From: Cherax quadricarinatus
Taxonomy: Eukaryota > Arthropoda > Malacostraca > Decapoda > Parastacidae
DNA: 64,000 nt
NCBI RefSeq assembly: GCF_038502225.1
Contig: NC_091292.1
Span: 45,031,655-45,095,654 of the forward strand
Reading direction: 5' to 3'
Below, piece by piece: positions 38,835 to 53,000 of this stretch. Below the pieces are notes generated by a model, which was not told the origin of the DNA, did no database searches, and saw only the letters and a program-made list of their open reading frames with translations. The position numbers and the translations under genes are program-made. Positions within the stretch are counted from its first letter, which is position 1; each line of letters opens with the position of its first letter.

Positions 38835-41800
38835 AACTTCCTGTCTCTCACCTATGTTACCATCAGTATCAAACTTCCTGTCTCTCACCTATGTTACCAT
38901 CAGTATCAAACTTCCTGTCTCTCACCTATGTTACCATCAGTATCAAACTTCCTGTCTCTCACCTATGTTAAAATCAGTATCAAACTTCCTGTCTCTCACC
39001 TATGTTAGCATCGGTATCAAACTTCCTGTCTCTCACCTATGTTAGCATCGGTATCAAACTTCCTGTCTCTCAGCTATGTTAGCATCGGTATCAAACTTCC
39101 TGTCTCTCAGCTATGTTACCATCAGTATCAAACTTCCTGTCTCTCAGCTATGTTAGCATCAGTATCAAACTTCCTGTCTCTCAGCTATGTTACCATCAGT
39201 ATCAAACTTCCTGTCTCTCAGCTATGTTAGCATCAGTATCAAACTTCCTGTCTCTCACCTATGTTACCATCAGCATCAAACTTCCTGTCTCTCACCTATG
39301 TTACCATCAGTATCAAACTTCCTGTCTCTCACCTATGTTAGCATCAGTATCAAACTTCCTGTCTCTCACCTATGTTAGCATCGGTATCAAACTTCCTGTC
39401 TCTCACCTATGTTAGCATCGGTATCAAACTTCCTGTCTCTCAGCTATGTTAGCATCAGTATCAAACTTCCTGTCTCTCAGCTATGTTAGCATCAGTATCA
39501 AACTTCCTGTCTCTCAGCTATGTTACCATCAGTATCAAACTTCCTGTCTCTCAGCTATGTTAGCATCAGTATCAAACTTCCTGTCTCTCAGCTATGTTAG
39601 CATCAGTATCAAACTTCCTGTCTCTCAGCTATGTTACCATCAGTATCAAACTTCCTGTCTCTCAGCTATGTTAGCATCAGTATCAAACTTCCTGTCTCTC
39701 ACCTATGTTACCATCAGTAGCAAACTTCCTGTCTCTCACCTATGTTACCATCAGTATCAAACTTCCTGTCTCTCACCTATGTTACCATCAGTATCAAACT
39801 TCCTGTCTCTCACCTATGTTAGCATAAGTATCAAACTTCCTGTCTCTCACCTATGTTAGCATCGGTATCAAACTTCCTGTCTCTCACCTATGTTAGCATC
39901 GGTATCAAACTTCCTGTCTCTCAGCTATGTTAGCATCAGTATCAAACTTCCTGTCTCTCAGCTATGTTAGCATTAGTATCAAACTTCCTGTCTCTCAGCT
40001 ATGTTACCATCAGTATCAAACTTCCTGTCTCTCAGCTATGTTACCATCATCAGTATCATCAGTATCAAACTTCCTGTCTCTCACCTATGTTAGCATCAGT
40101 ATCAAACTTCCTGTCTCTCAGCTATGTTAGCATCAGTATCAAACTTCCTGTCTCTCAGCTATGTTAGCATCAGTATCAAACTTCCTGTCTCTCAGCTATG
40201 TTACCATCAGTATCAAACTTCCTGTCTCTCAGCTATGTTAGCATCGGTATCAAACTTCCTGTCTCTCAGCTATGTTAGCATCAGTATCAAACTTCCTGTC
40301 TCTCAGCTATGTTAGCATCAGTATCAAACTTCCTGTCTCTCAGCTATGTTACCATCAGTATCAAACTTCCTGTCTCTCAGCTATGTTAGCATCGGTATCA
40401 AACTTCCTGTCTCTCAGCTATGTTAGCATCAGTATCAAACTTCCTGTCTCTCAGCTATGTTACCATCAGTATCAAACTTCCTGTCTCTCAGCTATGTTAG
40501 CATCGGTATCAAACTTCCTGTCTCTCAGCTATGTTAGCATCGGTATCAAACTTCCTGTCTCTCAGCTATGTTAGCATCAGTATCAAACTTCCTGTCTCTC
40601 AGCTATGTTAGCATCAGTATCAAACTTCCTGTCTCTCAGCTATGTTACCATCAGTATCAAACTTCCTGTCTCTCAGCTATGTTAGCATCAGTATCAAACT
40701 TCCTGTCTCTCAGCTATGTTAGCATCAGTATCAAACTTCCTGTCTCTCAGCTATGTTACCATCAGTATCAAACTTCCTGTCTCTCACCTATGTTACCATC
40801 AGTATCAAACTTCCTGTCTCTCAGCTATGTTAGCATCGGTATCAAACTTCCTGTCTCTCAGCTATGTTAGCATCGGTATCAAACTTCCTGTCTCTCAGCT
40901 ATGTTAGCATCAGTATCAAACTTCCTGTCTCTCAGCTATGTTAGCATCAGTATCAAACTTCCTGTCTCTCAGCTATGTTACCATCAGTATCAAACTTCCT
41001 GTCTCTCAGCTATGTTAGCATCGGTATCAAACTTCCTGTCTCTCAGCTATGTTAGCATCAGTATCAAACTTCCTGTCTCTCAGCTATGTTAGCATCAGTA
41101 TCAAACTTCCTGTCTCTCAGCTATGTTAGCATCAGTATCAAACTTCCTGTCTCTCAGCTATGTTAGCATCAGTATCAAACTTCCTGTCTCTCAGCTATGT
41201 TAGCATCGGTATCAAACTTCCTGTCTCTCAGCTATGTTAGCATCAGTATCAAACTTCCTGTTACTCAGCTATGTTACCATCAGTATCAAACTTCCTGTCT
41301 CTCAGCTATGTTAGCATCAGTATCAAACTTCCTGTCTCTCAGCTATGTTACCATCAGTATCAAACTTCCTGTCTCTCAGCTATGTTACCATCAGTATCAA
41401 ACTTCCTGTCTCTCAGCTATGTTACCATCAGTATCAAACTTCCTGTCTCTCACCTATGTTACCATCAGTATCAAACTTCCTGTCTCTCAGCTATGTTAGC
41501 ATCAGTATCAAACTTCCTGTCTCTCACCTATGTTAGCATCAGTATCAAACTTCCTGTCTCTCACCTATGTTACCATCAGTATCAAACTTCCTGTCTCTCA
41601 CCTATGTTAGCATCAGTATCAAACTTCCTGTCTCTCAGCTATGTTAGCATCAGTATCAAACTTCCTGTCTCTCAGCTATGTTAGCATCAGTATCAAACTT
41701 CCTGTCTCTCAGCTATGTTACCATCAGTATCAAACTTCCTGTCTCTCACCTATGTTACCATCAGTATCAAACTTCCTGTCTCTCACCTATGTTAGCATCA

Positions 41801-44026
41801 GTATCAAACTTCCTGTCTCTCACCTATGTTAGCATCAGTATCAAACTTCCTGTCTCTCACCTATGTTAGCATCAGTATCAAACTTCCTGTCTCTCAGCTA
41901 TGTTAGCATCAGTATCAAACTTCCTGTCTCTCAGCTATGTTAGCATCAGTATCAAACTTCCTGTCTCTCAGCTATGTTACCATCAGTATCAAACTTCCTG
42001 TCTCTCACCTATGTTACCATCAGTATCAAACTTCCTGTCTCTCAGCTATGTTAGCATCAGTATCAAACTTCCTGTCTCTCACCTATGTTACCATCAGTAT
42101 CAAACTTCCTGTCTGTCACCTATGTTACCATCAGTATCAAACTTCCTGTCTCTCAGCTATGTTAGCATCAGTATCAAACTTCCTGTCTCTCAGCTATGTT
42201 AGCATCAGTATCAAACTTCCTGTCTCTCAGCTATGTTAGCATCAGTATCAAACTTCCTGTCTCTCAGCTATGTTAGCATCAGTATCAAACTTCCTGTCTC
42301 TCACCTATGTTACCATCAGTATCAAACTTCCTGTCTCTCAGCTATGTTAGCATCGGTATCAAACTTCCTGTCTCTCAGCTATGTTAGCATCAGTATCAAA
42401 CTTCCTGTCTCTCACCTATGTTAGCATCGGTATCAAACTTCCTGTCTCTCAGCTATGTTAGCATCAGTATCAAACTTCCTGTCTCTCACCTATGTTAGCA
42501 TCAGTATCAAACTTCCTGTCTCTCAGCTATGTTAGCATCAGTATCAAACTTCCTGTCTCTCAGCTATGTTAGCATCGGTATCAAACTTCATGTCTCTCAG
42601 CTATGTTAGCATCAGTATCAAACTTCCTGTCTCTCAGCTATGTTAGCATCAGTATCAAACTTCCTATCTCTCAGCTATGTTAGCATCAGTATCAAACTTC
42701 CTGTCTCTCAGCTATGTTAGCATCAGTATCAAACTTCCTGTCTCTCAGCTATGTTAGCATCAGTATCAAACTTCCTGTCTCTCAGCTATGTTACCATCAG
42801 TATCAAACTTCCTGTCCCTCAGCTATGTTAGCATCAGTATCAAACTTCCTGTCTCTCACCTATGTTACCATCAGTATCAAACTTCCTGTCTCTCACCTAT
42901 GTTAGCATCAGTATCAAACTTCCTGTCTCTCAGCTATGTTAGCATCAGTATCAAACTTCCTGTCTCTCAGCTATGTTAGCATCAGTATCAAACTTCCTGT
43001 CTCTCACCTATGTTAGCATCAGTATCAAACTTCCTGTCTCTCACCTATGTTAGCATCAGTATCAAACTTCCTGTCTCTCACCTATGTTACCATCAGTATC
43101 AAACTTCCTGTCTCTCACCTATGTTACCATCAGTATCAAACTTCCTGTCTCTCACCTATGTTACCATCAGTATCAAACTTCCTGTCTCTCACCTATGTTA
43201 GCATCAGTATCAAACTTCCTGTCTCTCACCTATGTTACCATCAGTATCAAACGTCCTGTCTCTCACCTATGTTACCATCAGTATCAAACTTCCTGTCTCT
43301 CACCTATGTTACCATCAGTATCAAACTTCCTGTCTCTCACCTATGTTAGCATCAGTATCAAACTTCCTGTCTCTCACCTATGTTACCATCAGTATCAAAC
43401 TTCCTGTCTCTCACCTATGTTACCATCAGTATCAAACTTCCTGTCTCTCACCTATGTTACCATCAGTATCAAACTTCCTGTCTCTCACCTATGTTACCAT
43501 CAGTATCAAACTTCCTGTCTCTCACCTATGTTAGCATCAGTATCAAACTTCCTGTCTCTCACCTATGTTACCATCAGTATCAAACTTCCTGTCTCTCACC
43601 TATGTTACCATCAGTATCAAACTTCCTGTCTCTCACCTATGTTACCATCAATATCAAACTTCCTGTCTCTCACCTATGTTAGCATCAGTATCAAACTTCC
43701 TGTCTCTCACCTATGTTACCATCAGTATCAAACTTCCTGTCTCTCACCTATGTTACCATCAGTATCAAACTTCCTGTCTCTCACCTATGTTACCATCAGT
43801 ATCAAACTTCCTGTCTCTCACCTATGTTAGCATCAGTATCAAACTTCCTGTCTCTCACCTATGTTACCATCAGTATCAAACTTCCTGTCTCTCACCTATG
43901 TTACCATCAGTATCAAACTTCCTGTCTCTCACCTATGTTAGCATCAGTATCAAACTTCCTGTCTCTCACCTATGTTACCATCAGTATCAAACTTCCTGTC
44001 TCTCACCTATGTTAGCATCAGTATCA
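38835..44026. repeat. 37-bp satellite array B, about 140 units
   Basis: Unit cctatgttaccatcagtat followed by caaacttcctgtctctca. Three sites are dimorphic: ctca-c/g-ctatg, gtta-c/g-cat and tc-a/g-gtatc. One 12-bp insertion occurs at about 40045-40060. Otherwise the phase is constant. Since 37 = 3x12+1, each frame cycles through three units to give a 37-residue pseudo-repeat, and the long open frames (up to 248 aa) occur only where units carry gttacc, avoiding the TAG in gttagc. Not coding. Confidence 0.98.
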
Positions 44027-44083
44027 TAACAAAACATAACATATATAACAGAGTATACTTCAATAACATACCATCACAGGACA

Positions 44084-47000
44084 AAGTTCACCTGCCTTCA
44101 TCACTAAGTTCACCTGCCTTCATCACTAAGTTAACCTGCCTTCATCACTAAGTTCACCTGCCTTCATCACTAAGTTCACCTGCCTTCATCACTAAGTTCA
44201 CCTGCCTTCATCACTAAGTTAACCTGCCTTCATCACTAAGTTCACCTGCCTTCATCACTAAGTTCACCTGCCTTCATCACTAAGTTCACCTGCCTTCATC
44301 ACTAAGTTAACCTGCCTTCATCACTAAGTTCACCTGCCTTCATCACTAAGTTAACCTGCCTTCATCACTAAGTTAACCTGCCTTCATCACTAAGTTCACC
44401 TGCCTTCATCACTAAGTTCACCTGCCTTCATCACTAAGTTAACCTGCCTTCATCACTAAGTTAACCTGCCTTCATCACTAAGTTCACCTGCCTTCATCAC
44501 TAAGTTAACCTGCCTTCGTCACTAAGTTCACCTGCCTTCATCACTAAGTTAACCTGCCTTCATCACTAAGTTAACCTGCCTTCATCACTAAGTTAACCTG
44601 CCTTCATCACTAAGTTAACCTGCCTTCATCACTAAGTTCACCTGCCTTCATCACTAAGTTCACCTGCCTTCATCACTAAGTTCACCTGCCTTCATCACTA
44701 AGTTAACCTGCCTTCATCACTAAGTTCACCTGCCTTCATCACTAAGTTCACCTGCCTTCATCACTAAGTTCACCTGCCTTCATCACTAAGTTCACCTGCC
44801 GTCATCACTAAGTTCACCTGCCTTCATCACTAAGTTCACCTGCCTTCATCACTAAGTTCACCTGCCTTCATCACTAAGTTCACCTGCCTTCATCACTAAG
44901 TTCACCTGCCTTCATCACTAAGTTCACCTGCCTTCATCACTAAGTTCACCTGCCTTCATCACTAAGTTCACCTGCCTTCATCACTAAGTTCACCTGCCTT
45001 CATCACTAAGTTCACCTGCCTTCATCACTAAGTTAACCTGCCTTCATCACTAAGTTCACCTGCCTTCATCACTAAGTTCACTAAGTTAACCTGCCTTCAT
45101 CACTAAGTTCCTGCCTTCATCACTAAGTTCACCTGCCTTCATCACTAAGTTCACCTGCCTTCATCCTAAGCCCTGCCTTCATCACTAAGTTCACCTGCCT
45201 TCATCACTAAGTTCACCTGCCTTCATCACTAAGTTCACCTGCCTTCATCACTAAGTTCACCTGCCTTCATCACTAAGTTCACCTGCCTTCATCACTAAGT
45301 TCACCTGCCTTCATCACTAAGTTCACCTGCCTTCATCACTAAGTTCACCTGCCTTCATCACTAAGTTAACCTGCCTTCATCACTAAGTTCACCTGCCTTC
45401 ATCACTAAGTTAACCTGCCTTCATCACTAAGTTCACCTGCCTTCACATGCCTTCATCACTAAGTTCACCTGCCTTCATCACTAAGTTAACCTGCCTTCAT
45501 CACTAAGTTCACCTGCCTTCATCACTAAGTTCACCTGCCTTCATCACTAAGTTAACCTGCCTTCATCACTAAGTTCACCTGCCTTCATCACTAAGTTAAC
45601 CTGCCTTCATCACTAAGTTCACCTGCCTTCATCACTAAGTTAACCTGCCTTCATCACTAAGTTCACCTGCCTTCATCACTAAGTTAACCTGCCTTCATCA
45701 CTAAGTTAACCTGCCTTCATCACTAAGTTAACCTGCCTTCATCACTAAGTTAACCTGCCTTCATCACTAAGTTCACCTGCCTTCATCACTAAGTTAACCT
45801 GCCTTCATCACTAAGTTAACCTGCCTTCATCACTAAGTTAACCTGCCTTCATCACTAAGTTAACCTGCCTTCATCACTAAGTTAACCTGCCTTCATCACT
45901 AAGTTAACCTGCCTTCATCACTAAGTTAACCTGCCTTCATCACTAAGTTCACCTGCCTTCATCACTAAGTTCACCTGCCTTCATCACTAAGTTCACCTGC
46001 CTTCATCACTAAGTTCACCTGCCTTCATCACTAAGTTCACCTGCCTTCATCACTAAGTTCACCTGCCTTCATCACTAAGTTCACCTGCCTTCATCACTAA
46101 GTTCACCTGCCTTCATCACTAAGTTAACCTGCCTTCATCACTAAGTTCACCTGCCTTCATCACTAAGTTCACCTGCCTTTATCATCACTAAGTTAACCTG
46201 CCTTCATCACTAAGTTCACCTGCCTTCATCACTAAGTTCACCTGCCTTCATCACTAAGTTCACCTGCCTTCATCACTAAGTTCACCTGCCTTCATCACTA
46301 AGTTCACCTGCCTTCATCACTAAGTTCACCTGCCTTCATCACTAAGTTAACCTGCCTTCATCACTAAGTTCACCTGCCTTCATCACTAAGTTCACCTGCC
46401 TTCATCACTAAGTTAACCTGCCTTCATCACTAAGTTAACACCTGCCTTCATCACTAAGTTAACCTGCCTTCATCACTAAGTTAACCTGCCTTCATCACTA
46501 AGTTAACCTGCCTTCATCACTAAGTTCACCTGCCTTCATCACTAAGTTCACCTGCCTTCATCACTAAGTTAACCTGCCTTCATCACTAAGTTCACCTGCC
46601 TTCATCACTAAGTTCAATCACTAAGTTCCCTGCCTTCATCACTAAGTTAACCTGCCTTCATCACTAAGTTCAATCCTGCCTTCATCACTAAGTTCACCTG
46701 CCTTCATCACTAAGTTAACCTGCCTTCAACCTGCCTTCATCACTAAGTTAACCTGCCTTCATCACTAAGTTCACCTGCCTTCATCACTAAGTTCACCTGC
46801 CTTCATCACTAAGTTCACCTGCCTTCATCACTAAGTTAACCTGCCTTCACCTGCCTTCATCACTAAGTTCACCTGCCTTCATCACTGCCTTCATCTCTAA
46901 GTTCACCTGCCTTCATCACTAAGTTCCTGCCTTCATCACCTGCCTTCATCACTAAGTTCAACCTGCCTTCATCACTAAGTTAACCTGCCTTCATCACTAA

Positions 47001-50000
47001 GTTAACCTGCCTTCATCACTAAGTTCAACCTGCCTTCATCACTAAGTTAACCTGCCTTCATGCACTTCATCACTAAGTTCACCTGCCTTCATCACTAAGT
47101 TCACCTGCCTTCATCACTAAGTTCACCTGCCTTCATCACTAAGTTAACCTGCCTTCATCACTAAGTTCACCTGCCTTCATCACTAAGTTAACCTGCCTTC
47201 ATCACTAAGTTCACCTGCCTTCATCACTAAGTTAACCTGCCTTCATCACTAAGTTAACCTGCCTTCATCACTAAGTTAACCTGCCTTCATCACTAAGTTA
47301 ACCTGCCTTCATCACTAAGTTAACCTGCCTTCATCACTAAGTTCACCTGCCTTCATCACTAAGTTAACCTGCCTTCATCACTAAGTTAACCTGCCTTCAT
47401 CACTAAGTTAACCTGCCTTCATCACTAAGTTAACCTGCCTTCATCACTAAGTTAACCTGCCTTCATCACTAAGTTAACCTGCCTTCATCACTAAGTTCAA
47501 CCTGCCTTCATCACTAAGTTAACCTGCCTTCATCACTAAGTTAACCTGCCTTCATCACTAAGTTCACCTGCCTTCATCACTAAGTTAACCTGCCTTCATC
47601 ACTAAGTTAACCTGCCTTCATCACTAAGTTCACCTGCCTTCATCACTAAGTTCACCTGCCTTCATCACTAAGTTCACCTGCCTTCATCACTAAGTTCACC
47701 TGCCTTCATCACTAAGTTAACCTGCCTTCATCACTAAGTTCACCTGCCTTCATCACTAAGTTCACCTGCCTTCATCACTAAGTTAACCTGCCTTCATCAC
47801 TAAGTTAACCTGCCTTCATCACTAAGTTCACCTGCCTTCATCACTAAGTTAACCTGCCTTCATCACTAAGTTCACCTGCCTTCATCACTAAGTTCACCTG
47901 CCTTCATCACTAAGTTCACCTGCCTTCATCACTAAGTTCACCTGCCTTCATCACTAAGTTAACCTGCCTTCATCACTAAGTTCACCTGCCTTCATCACTA
48001 AGTTAACCTGCCTTCATCACTAAGTTAACCTGCCTTCATCACTAAGTTACCTGCCTTCATCCTAAGTTCCCTGCCTTCATCACTAAGTTACCTGCCTTCA
48101 TCACTAAGTTAACTGCCTTCATCACTAAGTTCAACCTGCCTTCATCACTAAGTTCAACCTGCCTTCATCACTAAGTTAATCCTGCCTTCATCACTAAGTT
48201 AACCTGCCTTCATCACTAAGTTAACCTGCCTTCATCACTAAGTTCACCTGCCTTCATCACTAAGTTAACCTGCCTTCATCACTAAGTTCACCTGCCTTCA
48301 TCACTAAGTTAACCTGCCTTCATCACTAAGTTAACCTGCCTTCATCACTAAGTTAACCTGCCTTCATCACTAAGTTAACCTGCCTTCATCACTAAGTTCA
48401 CCTGCCTTCATCACTAAGTTAACCTGCCTTCATCACTAAGTTCACCTGCCTTCATCACTAAGTTCAATCCTGCCTTCATCACTAAGTTAACCTGCCTTCA
48501 TCACTAAGTTCACCTGCCTTCATCACTAAGTTAACCTGCCTTCATCACTAAGTTAACCTGCCTTCATCACTAAGTTAACCTGCCTTCATCACTAAGTTAA
48601 CCTGCCTTCATCACTAAGTTAACCTGCCTTCATCACTGCCCTTCATCACTAAGTTCACCTGCCTTCATCACTAAGTTAACCTGCCTTCATCACTAAGTTC
48701 ACCTGCCTTCATCACTAAGTTAACCTGCCTTCATCACTAAGTTCACCTGCCTTCATCACTAAGTTAACCTGCCTTCATCACTAAGTTAACCTGCCTTCAT
48801 CACTAAGTTCACCTGCCTTCATCACTAAGTTAACCTGCCTTCATCACTAAGTTAACCTGCCTTCATCACTAAGTTCACACTAAGTTAACCTGCCTTCATC
48901 ACTAAGTTCACCTGCCTTCATCACTAAGTTAACCTGCCTTCATCACTAAGTTAACCTGCCTTCATCACTAAGTTAACCTGCCTTCATCACTAAGTTAACC
49001 TGCCTTCATCACTAAGTTAACCTGCCTTCATCACTAAGTTCACCTGCCTTCATCACTAAGTTCACCTGCCTTCATCACTAAGTTAACCTGCCTTCATCAC
49101 TAAGTTCACCTGCCTTCATCACTAAGTTCACCTGCCTTCATCACTAAGTTAACCTGCCTTCATCACTAAGTTAACCTGCCTTCATCACTAAGTTCACCTG
49201 CCTTCATCACTAAGTTAACCTGCCTTCATCACTAAGTTCACCTGCCTTCATCACTAAGTTCACCTGCCTTCATCACTAAGTTAACCTGCCTTCATCACTA
49301 AGTTAACCTGCCTTCATCACTAAGTTCCTGCCTTCACCTGCCTTCATCACTAAGTTAACCTGCCTTCATCACTAAGTTCACCTGCCTTCATCACTAAGTT
49401 AACCTGCCTTCATCACTAAGTTAACCTGCCTTCATCACTAAGTTAACCTGCCTTCATCACTAAGTTAACCTGCCTTCATCACTAAGTTCACCTGCCTTCA
49501 TCACTAAGTTAACCTGCCTTCATCACTAAGTTCACCTGCCTTCATCACTAAGTTCACCTGTTAACCTTCATCACTAAGTTAACCTGCCTTCATCACTAAG
49601 TTAATCCTAAGCCTTCATCACTAAGTTAACCTGCCTTCATCACTAAGTTACCTGCCTTCATCACTAAGTTCATCACTAAGTTCACCTGCCTTCATCACTA
49701 AGTTAACCTGCCTTCATCACTAAGTTAACCTGCCTTCATCACTAAGTTCACCTGCCTTCATCACTAAGTTCACCTGCCTTCATCACTAAGTTAACCTGCC
49801 TTCATCACTAAGTTAACCTGCCTTCATCACTAAGTTAACCTGCCTTCATCACTAAGTTAACCTGCCTTCATCACTAAGTTACCTGCCTTCTTCAATAAGT
49901 TAACCTGCCTTCATCACTAAGTTCACCTGCCTTCATCACTAAGTTAACCTGCCTTCATCACTAAGTTCACCTGCCTTCATCACTAAGTTAACCTGCCTTC

Positions 50001-53000
50001 ATCACTAAGTTAATCCTGCCTTCAGCACTAACTTCACCTGCCTTCAACACTAAGTTAACCTGCCTTCATCACTAACTTAACCTGCCTTCATCACTAAGTT
50101 AACCTGCCTTCATCACTAAGTTAACCTGCCTTCATCACTAAGTTAACCTGCCTTCATCACTAAGTTCAACTTACTTCATCACTAAGTTAACCTGCCTTCA
50201 TCACTAAGTTAATCACTAAGTTAACCTGCCTTCATCACTAAGTTAACCTGCCTTCATCACTAAGTTAACCTGCCTTCATCACTAAGTTACCTGCCTTCAT
50301 CCTAAGTTAACCTGCCTTCATCACTAAGTTAACCTGCCTTCATCACTAAGTTAACCTGCCTTCATCACTAAGTTAACCTGCCTTCATCACTAAGTTAACC
50401 TGCCTTCATCACTAAGTTAACCTGCCTTCATCACTAAGTTCACCTGCCTTCATCACTAAGTTAACCTGCCTTCATCACTAAGTTCACCTGCCTTCATCAC
50501 TAAGTTACCTGCCTTCATCACTAAGTTAACCTTTCATCACTAAGTTCACCTGCCTTCATCACTAAGTTAATCACTAAGTTCCCTGCCTTCATCACTAAGT
50601 TAACCTGCCTTCATCACTAAGTTAACCTGCCTTCATCACTAAGTTAACCTGCCTTCATCACTAAGTTAACCTGCCTTCATCACTAAGTTAACCTGCCTTC
50701 ATCACTAAGTTAACCTGCCTTCATCACTAAGTTAACCTGCCTTCATCACTAAGTTAACCTGCCTTCATCACTAAGTTAACCTGCCTTCATCACTAAGTTC
50801 ACCTGTCTTCATCACTAAGTTCACCTGCCTTCATCACTAAGTTAACCTGCCTTCATCACTAAGTTAACCTGCCTTCATCACTAAGTTAACCTGCCTTCAT
50901 CACTAAGTTAACCTGCCTTCATCACTAAGTTCAACCTGCCTTCATCACTAAGTTAACCTGCCTTCATCACTAAGTTAACCTGCCTTCATCACTAAGTTAA
51001 CCTGCCTTCATCACTAAGTTAACCTGCCTTCATCACTAAGTTAACCTGCCTTCATCACTAAGTTAATCCTGCCTTCATCACTAAGTTAACCTGCCTTCAT
51101 CACTAAGTTAACCTGCCTTCATCACTAAGTTAACCTGCCTTCATCACTAAGTTAACCTGCCTTCATCACTAAGTTCACCTGCCTTCATCACTAAGTTAAC
51201 CTGCCTTCATCACTAAGTTAACCTGCCTTCATCACTAAGTTAACCTGCCTTCATCACTAAGTTAACCTGCCTTCATCACTAAGTTAACCTGCCTTCATCA
51301 CTAAGTTAACCTGCCTTCATCACTAAGTTAACCTGCCTTCATCACTAAGTTAACCTGCCTTCATCACTAAGTTAACCTGCCTTCATCACTAAGTTAACCT
51401 GCCTTCATCACTAAGTTAACCTGCCTTCATCACTAAGTTAACCTGCCTTCATCACTAAGTTAACCTGCCTTCATCACTAAGTTAACCTGCCTTCATCACT
51501 AAGTTAACCTGCCTTCATCACTAAGTTAACCTGCCTTCATCACTAAGTTAACCTGCCTTCATCACTAAGTTAACCTGCCTTCATCACTAAGTTAACCTGC
51601 CTTCATCACTAAGTTAACCTGCCTTCATCACTAAGTTCACCTGCCTTCATCACTAAGTTAACCTGCCTTCATCACTAAGTTAACCTGCCTTCATCACTAA
51701 GTTAACCTGCCTTCATCACTAAGTTAACACTAAGTTAACCTGCCTTCATCACTAAGTTAACCTGCCTTCATCACTAAGTTAACCTGCCTTCATCACTAAG
51801 TTAACCTGCCTTCATCACTAAGTTCACCTGCCTTCATCCTGCCTTCATCACTAAGTTAATCACTAAGTTAACCTGCCTTCATCACTAAGTTAACCTGCCT
51901 TCATCACTAAGTTAACCTGCCTTCATCACTAAGTTAACCTGCCTTCATCACTAAGTTAACCTGCCTTCATCACTAAGTTAACGTGCCTTCATCACTAAGT
52001 TAATCCTGCCTTCATCACTAAGTTCACCTGCCTTCATCACTAAGTTAACCTGCCTTCATCACTAAGTTAACCTGCCTTCATCACTAAGTTAACCTGCCTT
52101 CATCACTAAGTTAACCTGCCTTCATCACTAAGTTAACCTGCCTTCATCACTAAGTTCACCTGCCTTCATCACTAAGTTCCCTTCATCACTTAGTTAACCT
52201 GCCTTCATCACTAAGTTCACCTGCCTTCATCACTAAGTTAACCTGCCTTCATCACTAAGTTAACCTGCCTTCATCACTAAGTTAACCTGCCTTCATCACT
52301 AAGTTAACCTGCCTTCATCACTAAGTTAACCTGCCTTCATCACTAAGTTAATCCTGCCTTCATCACTAAGTTAACCTGCCTTCATCACTAAGTTCGCCTG
52401 CCTTCATCACTAAGTTAACCTGCCTTCATCACTAAGTTCAACCTGCCTTCATCACTAAGTTAATCCTAAGCCTTCATCACTAAGTTCACCTGCCTTCATC
52501 ACTAAGTTAACCTGCCTTCATCACTAAGTTAATCACTAAGTTCACCTGCCTTCATCCTTCATCACTAAGTTAACCTGCCTTCATCACTAAGTTAACCTGC
52601 CTTCATCACTAAGTTAACCTGCCTTCATCACTAAGTTAACCTGCCTTCATCACTAAGTTCACCTGCCTTCATCACTAAGTTAACCTGCCTTCATCACTAA
52701 GTTAACCTGCCTTCATCACTAAGTTAACCTGCCTTCATCACTAAGTTAACCTGCCTAAGTTAATCCTAAGTTCCCTGCCTTCATCACTAAGTTAACCTGC
52801 CTTCATCACTAAGTTAACCTGCCTTCATCACTAAGTTAACCTGCCTTCATCACTAAGTTAACCTGCCTTCATCACTAAGTTAACCTGCCTTCATCACTAA
52901 GTTAACCTGCCTTCATCACTAAGATAACCTAAGTTCACCTGCCTTCATCACTAAGTTAATCCACTAAGTTAACCTGCCTTCATCACTAAGTTAACCTGCC

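Noticed and set aside
38835..44026. Dozens of overlapping plus-strand open frames of 63-248 aa with VSNFLSLTYV / IKLPVSHLCYHQ repeats
   Set aside because: They are translations of a 37-bp satellite read through three frames (37 = 3x12+1). Length depends only on whether units carry gttacc or gttagc (TAG). No start context, no flanking gene structure.
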